Of a DNA stretch of 64,000 nt, positions 10,414 through 17,831 are shown piece by piece. A model generated the notes under the pieces. That model worked only from the letters and a program-made list of their open reading frames with translations, was not told where the DNA came from and did not search any database. The first letter of the stretch is position 1, and each line of letters opens with the position of its first letter. This DNA comes from Kitasatospora sp. GP82 (GTDB lineage Bacteria > Actinomycetota > Actinomycetes > Streptomycetales > Streptomycetaceae). Made by a program: the position numbers and the translations under genes. The stretch spans positions 62,001 to 126,000 of the forward strand of contig NZ_JARZAJ010000006.1 of assembly GCF_029892105.1 (NCBI RefSeq). The letters run 5' to 3'.

Positions 10414-11316
10414 TCAAGAACGCCCTCCGGCGAGCCCGGACAGCGCCACGTATGCCTTCTCCCAGCCGGGCAACGAGACACGGCCCCGCAGCACCGACTC
10501 GGGATCGGCGGCGATCCGGCCGAGCAACCGGTGGTAGATGCCCGCCATCGCGGCGGTGGCGGCCCGGCTGCGGCGGTCCAGCATCGGCAGCAGCCGCAGG
10601 CCCTCCTCGAAGCAGCCCTGGGCCCGCGCTGCCTCGAAGGCGATCAGGCCGGTGAAGTCGGCGCCGATCGGCGGTCCTGGCAGTGCGAAGCCCTGCTCGC
10701 AACCGAACCTGACCAGGTCCTCGGTGGGCAGGTAGGTGCGGCCGTTGAGGGCGTCCTCGCGCAGGTCGCGCAGGATGTTGGTGAGCTGGAGTGCCAGGCC
10801 CAGGGTGTCGGCGTACTCGGCGCCGAGCTCGGGGTCCTCGCAGCCGTACACACCGATCGAGAGCCGGCCGATCGAACCCGCCACACAGCGGCAGTAGACC
10901 TTGAGGTCCTCGAAGGTGCGGTACTCGGCGCCCTTGAGGTCCATCTGGACGCCGTCGATGAGCTCGTCGAGGGCGCCGAGCGGGATCGGGAAACGCCGGG
11001 CGGCGTCGGCCAGTGCGACCTTGATCGGGTCGGTGTCGTCCACGTCGACACTGCCCGAGCGGATCTCGTCCAGCAGGTCGCGGGTGCGCGCGAGCTGCTC
11101 GGCCTTGCGCTCGGGCGGCAGATCGCCGTCCCCGATGTCGTCGATCCGGCGGGCGAGCGCGTAGAGCGCGGACATGGCGTACCGCTTGGCCTCCGGAAGG
11201 AGCCGGATGCCATAGCTGAAATTACGGGCCTGCAGGGCGGTGACCGCCTCGCAGTACCGGTACGCCGCCATGACCTGAGCGGACGCCAGTGGTGATGCCG
11301 CCACGCGGGCGTTCAC
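10414..11316 (-). CDS. hpnD: Presqualene diphosphate synthase (HpnD)
   Basis: The 300-residue squalene/phytoene-synthase family protein has its first Asp motif in ARRIDDIGDGD and its second in LTNILRDLREDALNGRTYLP. HpnD joins two farnesyl diphosphates to presqualene diphosphate. It starts at GTG 11316, overlapping the hpnC stop as GTGA. The HpnC and HpnD copies are clearly related but diverged; the order C-D-E matches other bacteria that lack a single-enzyme squalene synthase. Confidence 0.92.
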   Translation of the reverse strand: MNARVAASPLASAQVMAAYRYCEAVTALQARNFSYGIRLLPEAKRYAMSALYALARRIDDIGDGDLPPERKAEQLARTRDLLDEIRSGSVDVDDTDPIKVALADAARRFPIPLGALDELIDGVQMDLKGAEYRTFEDLKVYCRCVAGSIGRLSIGVYGCEDPELGAEYADTLGLALQLTNILRDLREDALNGRTYLPTEDLVRFGCEQGFALPGPPIGADFTGLIAFEAARAQGCFEEGLRLLPMLDRRSRAATAAMAGIYHRLLGRIAADPESVLRGRVSLPGWEKAYVALSGLAGGRS

Positions 11317-12269
11317 CTTCCCTTCGCGAAGAGTCTCGCCGCCTTCGCTGCAAGGCGGCGCTTGTCCGGCTTCGGCTGCTGGGCCAGGACGTCGTACCCG
11401 GCGGCCTCGATGGCCTCCAAAGTCGCGTACCCGCCTGCGGTGAATCCCGCCAGGAGCAGCCGGAGCCTCCCGGAAACCGTACCTACCAGCGGCGCACCAT
11501 GATCGAGCAGGGTCCGCGCCCGCTCGGCCTCGAAGGCCACCAGCTCCCGGACCCGGGGACCTGCGGTGGGACTGGCGAGGTCGTGCTCACTGACGCCGAA
11601 GCGCTCCAGGTCCTCGGTGGGCAGGTAGATCCGGCCGCGGCCGAAGTCCTCGGCGACGTCCTGGAGGTGCTCGACCACCTGGAGGGCGCTGCAGATCGCG
11701 TCGGAGTACGCCACGCGCTCCGGCGTGGAGACGCCCGCGATGGAGAGCACCAGGCGGCCGACCGGGTCGGCGGAGAGGGTGCAGTAGCCGAGCAGGTCGC
11801 GGTAGGCCGGGTAGCGGGCGACGCTCTGGTCGACCCGGTTGGCCTCGATCAGGCGGCGGAAGGGCTCGGGCGTGAGCGCATGCCGGCCGACCAGCGGGAC
11901 GAGCGCGCGCATCAGGGGGTGGCGGGGGGCTGCGGCGGACGGGGTGAGGGCCGCTTCGAAGGCACGGCCCAGATCGCGTTCGAGCCCGTCCAGCAGGGCC
12001 AGCCGGAAGGCGGTCTCGCCTTCGTCCGAACGGGTGACCGAAGCCTGCTCCGGTACGCCCAGCAGCCGGGCGACCCCGGCGGGGTCGGCCAGGTCGCCGT
12101 CACCCGTGTCGTCCACCAGGCGGGCGAAGCCGTAGACCGCCATCAGGTCCGTACGCCAGGCGGCGGGCAGGAAGAAGGGCGCGACCGGGAAGTTCTCCAG
12201 GTCCGCCTTGTCGAGCGTACTGCCGTATGTCTGGTTATCGGATTTAGTCGAAGCCGCCACTACCGTCAC
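11313..12269 (-). CDS. hpnC: Hydroxysqualene synthase (HpnC)
   Basis: The 318-residue squalene/phytoene-synthase paralogue carries LVDDTGDGD and VVEHLQDVAEDFGRGRIYLP. HpnC converts presqualene diphosphate to hydroxysqualene. It is the first gene of the hopanoid operon. GTG 12269 is immediately preceded by GGGGGA, which is too close, so GTG 12260 (9 bases after it) may be the true start. The operon promoter should lie in 12270-12340, but I see no clear consensus there. Confidence 0.9.
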   Translation of the reverse strand: MTVVAASTKSDNQTYGSTLDKADLENFPVAPFFLPAAWRTDLMAVYGFARLVDDTGDGDLADPAGVARLLGVPEQASVTRSDEGETAFRLALLDGLERDLGRAFEAALTPSAAAPRHPLMRALVPLVGRHALTPEPFRRLIEANRVDQSVARYPAYRDLLGYCTLSADPVGRLVLSIAGVSTPERVAYSDAICSALQVVEHLQDVAEDFGRGRIYLPTEDLERFGVSEHDLASPTAGPRVRELVAFEAERARTLLDHGAPLVGTVSGRLRLLLAGFTAGGYATLEAIEAAGYDVLAQQPKPDKRRLAAKAARLFAKGR

Positions 12270-12340
12270 TCCCCCGTTCTACACCGGTCCGGTCCATCGG
12301 CCCATATCGGACACGCGCCCGAGGGCCCGGCACAGCCGAA

Positions 12341-12377
12341 GGGCCGGTACCAGGGCGTTCAGCCCCGGCACCGGCCC
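12341..12377 (-). terminator. Hairpin after the ABC exporter operon
   Basis: An inverted repeat (GGGCCGGT pairing with ACCGGCCC, with an inner GGG/CCC part) begins 27 bases beyond the stop of the ABC ATPase gene and before hpnC. There is no T-run, as is common in Streptomyces. It would separate the exporter operon from the hopanoid operon. Confidence 0.4.
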
Positions 12378-12403
12378 CCGCCGTGCCACGCGCGCCCGGA
12401 TGC

Positions 12404-13234
12404 TCAGGCGCGGTTGTGCTTCTCGTACGCGCTGACGACCTCGTCGGTGTGGCCGTCCATGACGAGCTCACCCTTCTCGATCCAGATGGTGCGCTCGCAG
12501 GTGTCCCGGATCGCCTTGTTGTTGTGGCTGACCAGGAAGACCGTACCGGCCCCCTGGCGGAGCTCACGGATCCGGGCCTCGCTGCGCTTCTGGAACTTCT
12601 GGTCACCGGTGGCGAGCGCCTCGTCGATGAGCAGCACGTCATGGGTCTTGGCCGCCGCGATGGAGAACCGCAGACGGGCCGCCATGCCCGAGGAGTAGGT
12701 GCGCATCGGCAGCGAGATGAAGTCGCCCTTCTCGTTGATGCCCGAGAAGTCGACGATCTCCTGGTAGCGGCTCTTGACCTCCTCCGGGGTCATGCCCATG
12801 GCCAGGCAGCCCAGGATGACGTTGCGGTCACCGGTCAGGTCGTTCATCAGCGCGGCGTTCACGCCCAGCAGCGAGGGCTGGCCGTTGGTGTAGATGGCGC
12901 CCCTCTCGGGCGGCAGCAGGCCCGCGATGGCCGCCAGCATGGTGGACTTGCCGGAGCCGTTCGAGCCGATCAGACCGACGGCCTCACCCTTGTACGCGGT
13001 GAAGCTCAGGCCGCGCACGGCGTGCACCTCGCGGATGGAGGGCGAGCGCTTGCGCGAGACCAGCCGGCTCAGCGCCGAGGTGGCGCTGCCCTTGCCGGAG
13101 CCGGCGCCGTGCACCTTGTAGACGATGTGGACGTTGTCCACGACCACGGTCGGGACGCGGGCGGGATCGGTCGTCGCAGTGTTCGGGACGTCCCGCTGCG
13201 CCTCACGGAAGTTGCTCATCGCGATGTCAGCCAC
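12404..13234 (-). CDS. ABC transporter ATP-binding protein, surface-polysaccharide/teichoic-acid export type (Wzt/TagH-like)
   Basis: The ATPase of about 276 residues shows Walker A GSNGSGKS, the signature YSSGMAARLRFS and Walker B VLLIDEALATGD, in the subfamily that exports O-antigen or teichoic acids. There is no C-terminal carbohydrate-binding domain, so the chain end is probably not recognised by the ATPase. GTG 13234 is chosen as start: AGGAGG lies 9 bases upstream and it overlaps the permease stop by 8 bases, indicating coupled translation. It is the last gene of the seven-gene unit and energises export of its product. Confidence 0.9.
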   Translation of the reverse strand: MADIAMSNFREAQRDVPNTATTDPARVPTVVVDNVHIVYKVHGAGSGKGSATSALSRLVSRKRSPSIREVHAVRGLSFTAYKGEAVGLIGSNGSGKSTMLAAIAGLLPPERGAIYTNGQPSLLGVNAALMNDLTGDRNVILGCLAMGMTPEEVKSRYQEIVDFSGINEKGDFISLPMRTYSSGMAARLRFSIAAAKTHDVLLIDEALATGDQKFQKRSEARIRELRQGAGTVFLVSHNNKAIRDTCERTIWIEKGELVMDGHTDEVVSAYEKHNRA

Positions 13235-14195
13235 GGCCGTACTCCTCCTCTGCCTTCCAAAAGAACACGAACCCGACCGCGAAGGCCACCACGGCCCAGA
13301 CACCGGCGGTGAGCCACACGTGGTGCGGCAGCGTCAGGTGCTGCGCCAGGGCGTGGCCCGCGGCGTCCTTGCCACCGTGGTAGATGTGCTTGTTGAAGCT
13401 GTCCGGCATGAACGCGTAGCGCATCAGGTCCATGTAGATCGTGGCCGGGTTCAGCGCCATGATCGTCTTGGCCAGCGGCGGCCAGCTCGCGATGGCGCTC
13501 TGGATGCTGTACATGACGCCGGAGACGTACATCCAGGTGCGCAGGATGAACGGCATCAGCTGGGAGATGTCCGAGGCCTTGGAGCCGACCCGGGCCATGA
13601 TCAGGGCCAGACCGGTGTTGAACAGGCACTGGAGCAGCAGCGCCGGGATGATCAGCAGCCAGGTCATGTGCGGCATCTGGCCGTTCGCCAGCACGATGCC
13701 GACCAGGACGACCATCGAGATCAGCAGCTGCTGGAGCTGGATCACGGTGAAGGCCACCGGCATACAGGCCCGGGGGAAGTGCAGCGCCCGGATCAGGCCG
13801 AGGTTGTCGGCGATCGACCGGGTGCCGGACTGGACGGCGCTCTGCGAGAACTGGAAGACGAAGACGCCGACGCACAGCCAGGCGAGGTAGACCGGGACGC
13901 TGTCCCGGCTCTTCATCATCACACCGAAGACCAGGAAGAACACCGAGCAGTTGAGCAGCGGCGTGAGAACCTGCCACACCTGGCCCAGCTTGGCGGTCGT
14001 GTACTGAGCGACCAGGCGGGCCGTGGCGAAGGCAAGGATGAAGTGGCGCCGCGCCCACAGCTGCCTCACGTACGTGGGAAGGCTGGGCCGCTTGCCGCTG
14101 ACCGCCAGGCCGTACTTGGCCGCGAGCTGCTTGGGGGTCAGGCCCGCATCAGCCCCACTCGGTGTGGAGAGGCTGAAGTCACTCACTGTTGACAC
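13227..14195 (-). CDS. ABC-2 type transporter permease (Wzm/TagG-like)
   Basis: The 322-residue ABC-2 membrane protein has about six hydrophobic segments after a soluble N-terminus of about 60 residues. It pairs with the overlapping ATPase gene to move a lipid-linked glycan or phosphopolymer across the membrane. GTG 14195 follows AAGGA by about 5 bases; GTG 14186 is an alternative. It lies 121 bases after the glycosyltransferase gene, so it may have its own promoter. Confidence 0.88.
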   Translation of the reverse strand: MSTVSDFSLSTPSGADAGLTPKQLAAKYGLAVSGKRPSLPTYVRQLWARRHFILAFATARLVAQYTTAKLGQVWQVLTPLLNCSVFFLVFGVMMKSRDSVPVYLAWLCVGVFVFQFSQSAVQSGTRSIADNLGLIRALHFPRACMPVAFTVIQLQQLLISMVVLVGIVLANGQMPHMTWLLIIPALLLQCLFNTGLALIMARVGSKASDISQLMPFILRTWMYVSGVMYSIQSAIASWPPLAKTIMALNPATIYMDLMRYAFMPDSFNKHIYHGGKDAAGHALAQHLTLPHHVWLTAGVWAVVAFAVGFVFFWKAEEEYGRG

Positions 14196-14316
14196 ATTCG
14201 TCCTTCGCGGGATCGGGTGGCCGACCCGCCTCCGGGGGGAACGGCGGCGGACCGGGCGGATCCACAGGGATCTCGGGGGATTGTCCGGTCGGCAGTGGGG
14301 CTGCCGACTGCTGCGA

Positions 14317-15222
14317 TCAGATGATTGGCGGTCTGCCCAACCTGCTCAGTCGCCATACAGTACGCCATCGCATTGGCCGTCGCGGACCGCAGGGTTCGCT
14401 CCAGCCGGCCCGGAAACCGCCCACCCAGGACTTCAGCGCGTCGCCCGAAGGACGGCGTGCCAGGGTGAGCAGCAACCAGGTTCCCAAGTAGAGAGGCACG
14501 AACGGGGTGGGAAGGTTCCGTCGCGCCAGCCACACCCGGTTCCGGGCCACGTTGTGGAAGTACGTGGCATGCCGGGCCGGGGAGGTCGTGGGGTGGTGCA
14601 GCACGATGTCCGCGCGGTAGTCGATCTCCCAGCCGGCGTCCAGCGCCCGCCAGGCGAGGTCGGTCTCCTCGTGCGCGTAGAAGAACTCTCCGGGCAGTTG
14701 CCCGGCCTGGGTGAAGACCGTGCTCCGGACGGCACTCGCGCCGCCGAGGAAGGTGGTCACCCGGGACGACCGCAGCGGGTCGCTGGCCCGCAGCCGGGGG
14801 ACGTGCCGGCGCTGGGTGACGCCGGTGTCCGGGTCGGCGATGCGGAAGGACACGATGCCGAGCTCGGGGTCGGCGGTGAACGCCTCCCGCAGCAGCCGGG
14901 CGGAGTCCTTGTTCGGGAGCAGCCCGTCGTCGTCCAGGAAGAGGACGGCGTCCACCTCCTGGCCGTTGCGGCCGAAGAGCTCGATGCCGACGTTGCGCCC
15001 GCCCGGGATGCCGAGGTTCTCGGGCAGCTCGACGGTGCGTACGCCCGCCGGGAGGGGCGGCAGCGCGGCACCGTTGCCGACCACCGCCAGCTCGACGGCG
15101 GGGCCCTCCTGGTTCAGGACCGAGTCGATCAGGGCGTTCAGCTCGGCCGGGCGGTTGCCCATCGTGATGATGACCGCCCCGAGCCGGAAGTCCTCGGCGC
15201 CCGAGCCGGCAGCCGCACTCAT
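14317..15222 (-). CDS. Family 2 glycosyltransferase
   Basis: The 301-residue GT-A enzyme has AVIITMGNRPAELNALIDSV at the start, ELPENLGIPGGRN about 60 residues later, the metal/nucleotide-binding LFLDDDG and an EETDLAWRALDAG acceptor-side motif. It should transfer a sugar to the lipid- or polyol-phosphate intermediate made by its neighbours; the donor is unknown. ATG 15222 overlaps the phosphatidyltransferase stop as ATGA. The frame stays open upstream to 15576, but that extension is antisense-like low-complexity sequence. A broken relative lies near 23.8 kb. Confidence 0.88.
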   Translation of the reverse strand: MSAAAGSGAEDFRLGAVIITMGNRPAELNALIDSVLNQEGPAVELAVVGNGAALPPLPAGVRTVELPENLGIPGGRNVGIELFGRNGQEVDAVLFLDDDGLLPNKDSARLLREAFTADPELGIVSFRIADPDTGVTQRRHVPRLRASDPLRSSRVTTFLGGASAVRSTVFTQAGQLPGEFFYAHEETDLAWRALDAGWEIDYRADIVLHHPTTSPARHATYFHNVARNRVWLARRNLPTPFVPLYLGTWLLLTLARRPSGDALKSWVGGFRAGWSEPCGPRRPMRWRTVWRLSRLGRPPII

Positions 15223-16049
15223 CGCAGCCTGCTGGAGAGGACGATGCTGAGCAGGTGCAGGACCGTCTGCAGCATGGCGATGGCGGCCAAGACCACGACC
15301 GCGAGGCGGGTGAAGAGCAGCCCGCCGTGCACGGCGTCGGCGATACCGGCGGCCAGGATGAACAGCGACGCCTCGACGGCGCCGACCAGGCGGTGGAACT
15401 TCAGGAAGGAGGCGGCCTTGCGCGCCTTGGCGACGCCCGAGGAGCGGGGCACCGATGCGCTGTCCTCGACGGCGGTCATCCCGCTGCGGGCGCGGGCGAC
15501 GTCGACCAGGTCCGTCTCGGACTTGATCAGGATCGCGCCGAGCGCGGCCAGCGTGCCGAGGAAGGCCCACTCCCACTGCGAGGTGCTGCCCTCGCGGTGC
15601 AGCAGGTCGCTGGCCCGCAGGCCGAGTCCGGTGAGCAGTGCGGCCTCGGACATGTAGTGGCCGACCCGGTCCAGGTACACACCGGTGAGCGAGGTCTGCC
15701 GCCGCCAGCGGGCGACCTCGCCGTCCACGCAGTCCAGCAGCAGGTAGACCTGGATCAGGAAGGCGCCCAGGACGGCCCCCGCGATACCCGGGACGACCAG
15801 CGCGGCACCGGCCAGGACGCCGGTGAACATCATCAGGTAGGTCAGACCGTTGGGCGTGATCGCCGTCATGGTGGAGAGCAGCCGGGTGATCCGCAGGGAG
15901 ATCTGCCGCATGTACCAGCGGCCCGCCCAGTGCTCGGCGCTGCGGCGCTGGAGCATCCCCTCCGGGTGGATGACGGCCCTCAGCTCCTCGATCGAGGGCC
16001 GGACCGTGAGGTCGACCGCGGGGCGGTCAGCTGTTGACGGCTTGGACAT
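15219..16049 (-). CDS. CDP-alcohol phosphatidyltransferase family protein (short form)
   Basis: The 276-residue integral membrane enzyme carries the CDP-OH-P signature from DCVDGEVAR through G, then D four residues on. The expected final Asp of DxxDGxxARx8GxxxDxxxD is His (LDRVGHYMSE). This class transfers a phospho-alcohol from a CDP-activated donor to an acceptor alcohol. It overlaps the upstream dehydrogenase gene by 23 bases. With the cytidylyltransferase-like and G1P-dehydrogenase-like neighbours it probably builds a phosphodiester-linked lipid or polyol. The His substitution may be a feature of this subfamily rather than inactivation. Confidence 0.85.
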   Translation of the reverse strand: MSKPSTADRPAVDLTVRPSIEELRAVIHPEGMLQRRSAEHWAGRWYMRQISLRITRLLSTMTAITPNGLTYLMMFTGVLAGAALVVPGIAGAVLGAFLIQVYLLLDCVDGEVARWRRQTSLTGVYLDRVGHYMSEAALLTGLGLRASDLLHREGSTSQWEWAFLGTLAALGAILIKSETDLVDVARARSGMTAVEDSASVPRSSGVAKARKAASFLKFHRLVGAVEASLFILAAGIADAVHGGLLFTRLAVVVLAAIAMLQTVLHLLSIVLSSRLR

Positions 16050-17088
16050 AGTCGGCGTACGCGTCCCTGATGTCGGATGGGGAGAGATCGAGGTGTTCCA
16101 GGATGGTGAAACGTCCCGGACGGGTGTTCGGAGCGTAGTGCACCGCCTTGGTGAACTCCGCCTCGGTGAAGTCGATCTGAGCCGCGGTCACCGGCAGTCC
16201 GTGGAACCGCAGTCGGTCCACGATCAGGCCGGTCAGCTCGCGCTCGCCGCGCAGGAAGCTGGCGAAGGCCGCGCCGAGGCCGACCTGCTCGCCGTGCTGG
16301 GCCGAGCGCTTGGGGTACAGCACGTCAAGGGCGTGCGAGATCTCGTGGCAGGCGCCCGAGGACGGGCGGGTGCTGCCGGCGATGTTCATCGCGATGCCGG
16401 ACAGTACCAGGGCTTCCGTCAGGCAGGTCAGCAGGTCCTGGTCTGCGAGCGAGCCCGGGTGGCGGAGCATGTTCTCCCCGGCCGAGCGGGCCATCGCGAC
16501 CGCGAGGCCGTCCACCTTCTCGCCGGTGACGGTCTGCGAGAGCTCCCAGTCGGCGCAGGCCGAGATGTTGGAGATCACGTCGCCGATGCCGGACGCGACG
16601 AAGCGCGGCGGCGCCTTGGCGATGACGTCCAGGTCCACCACGATCCCGATCGGGCTGGGCACCCCGTAGGAGCCTCGGCCCGCGTCGTTGTCGAGGATGG
16701 AGACCGGCGAGCAGATGCCGTCGTGCGCCAGGTTGGTGGCCACCGCGACCAGCGGCAGGCCGACCCGGGCGGCGGCGTACTTCGCCGCGTCGATGATCTT
16801 GCCGCCACCGAGGCCGATGATGGCGTCGAAGTGGCCGGCACGCATCGCGTCGGCAAGGCGTACGGCGCTGTCGAGGCTGCCGTCGGCGACCTCGAACCAC
16901 TCGGCGTCCGGGAGCAGCGGTTCCAGCCGCTCCCGGAGCACCGTGCCCGAGCCGTTGCTGATGGCCACCGCTATCCGTCCCGAGGAGGACAGACGCTGGT
17001 CGGCGAGGATGCCGCCGAGCGCGTCCAGCGCGCCCGGGCGGATCTCGACGAAGACCGGCGACGGGACCAGCCGGGTCAGTACTGGCAC
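16027..17088 (-). CDS. Iron-alcohol-dehydrogenase family protein, glycerol-1-phosphate dehydrogenase-like
   Basis: The 353-residue protein has the NAD(P)-binding GLGGGKIIDAAKYAA and a later region NLAHDGICSPVSI resembling archaeal/Bacillus sn-glycerol-1-phosphate dehydrogenases (EgsA/AraM). Candidate metal ligands lie in GACHEISHALDVLYP and RSAQHGEQV. The family makes G1P from dihydroxyacetone phosphate; this subgroup's substrate is unproven. GTG 17088 overlaps the nucleotidyltransferase gene by 13 bases. It probably supplies a polyol phosphate for activation by the NTP-transferase upstream. Confidence 0.8.
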   Translation of the reverse strand: MPVLTRLVPSPVFVEIRPGALDALGGILADQRLSSSGRIAVAISNGSGTVLRERLEPLLPDAEWFEVADGSLDSAVRLADAMRAGHFDAIIGLGGGKIIDAAKYAAARVGLPLVAVATNLAHDGICSPVSILDNDAGRGSYGVPSPIGIVVDLDVIAKAPPRFVASGIGDVISNISACADWELSQTVTGEKVDGLAVAMARSAGENMLRHPGSLADQDLLTCLTEALVLSGIAMNIAGSTRPSSGACHEISHALDVLYPKRSAQHGEQVGLGAAFASFLRGERELTGLIVDRLRFHGLPVTAAQIDFTEAEFTKAVHYAPNTRPGRFTILEHLDLSPSDIRDAYADYVQAVNS

Positions 17089-17831
17089 GCGATCTCCCGC
17101 GCCTTGTTGAGGTCGTCGTGGTTGTCGACCTCGACCCAGGAGACCTGGCCGATCGGCTGCACGTCGATGCGCAGGCCCCGGTTGACCATCTCCTGGTAGC
17201 CGTCCTCGTAGTAGAGCTGCGGGTCGCGCTCGAAGGTGGCCTTCAGGGCGTCGCTCAGGTCGGCGGCGGCGGCGGGGTTGATGATCGTGACACCGATGTA
17301 CTCGCCGGTCGCTTCGGCCGGGTCCATCAGCTTGGTGATCTTCTGCATGCCCTTGGCCTGGTCGACGACGACCTTCATCTCCTCGTCGGCCAGCTTCTTC
17401 ACGGTGTCCAGGGCGAGCAGTATGCCGGGGGCGTTGCCCTCCTTGATCATCCGGTCGTTGCCGTCCAGCATGGTGCGCTGGACCGCGGCCGGGTGCACGG
17501 TGTCGCCGTTGGCGAGCAGCAGGCCCTCGGCGAAGAGGTCACGGGCGCACCAGAGGGAGTAGGCGTTGTTCCACTCCTCGGCCTTGTCGTTCTCGACCAG
17601 GGTGAGCTTGACGCCGTACTTCTGCTCCAGGGCGTCCTTACGGTCGTACACCGCCTCCTTGCGGTACCCCACCACGATGGCCGCCTCGCGCAGGCCGACC
17701 TCGGCGAAGTTGCCGAGAGTGAGGTCCAGGACGGTCCGCTCCCCGTCGACCGGCACCAGCGCCTTGGGCAGGGTGTCGGTGTACGGGCGGAGCCGGCGGC
17801 CGGCGCCGGCTGCCAGAACGAGGCCGATCAT
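17076..17831 (-). CDS. Sugar/alcohol-phosphate nucleotidyltransferase (LicC-like)
   Basis: The 251-residue protein starts with the nucleotidyltransferase signature LAAGAGRRLRPYTDTLPKAL and has WNNAYSLWCARD, reminiscent of LicC-type phosphocholine and inositol-phosphate cytidylyltransferases. It would activate an alcohol or sugar phosphate as an NDP derivative, most likely CDP given the CDP-alcohol transferases on both sides. The ATG at 17831 overlaps the preceding stop as ATGA. Confidence 0.85.
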   Translation of the reverse strand: MIGLVLAAGAGRRLRPYTDTLPKALVPVDGERTVLDLTLGNFAEVGLREAAIVVGYRKEAVYDRKDALEQKYGVKLTLVENDKAEEWNNAYSLWCARDLFAEGLLLANGDTVHPAAVQRTMLDGNDRMIKEGNAPGILLALDTVKKLADEEMKVVVDQAKGMQKITKLMDPAEATGEYIGVTIINPAAAADLSDALKATFERDPQLYYEDGYQEMVNRGLRIDVQPIGQVSWVEVDNHDDLNKAREIACQY

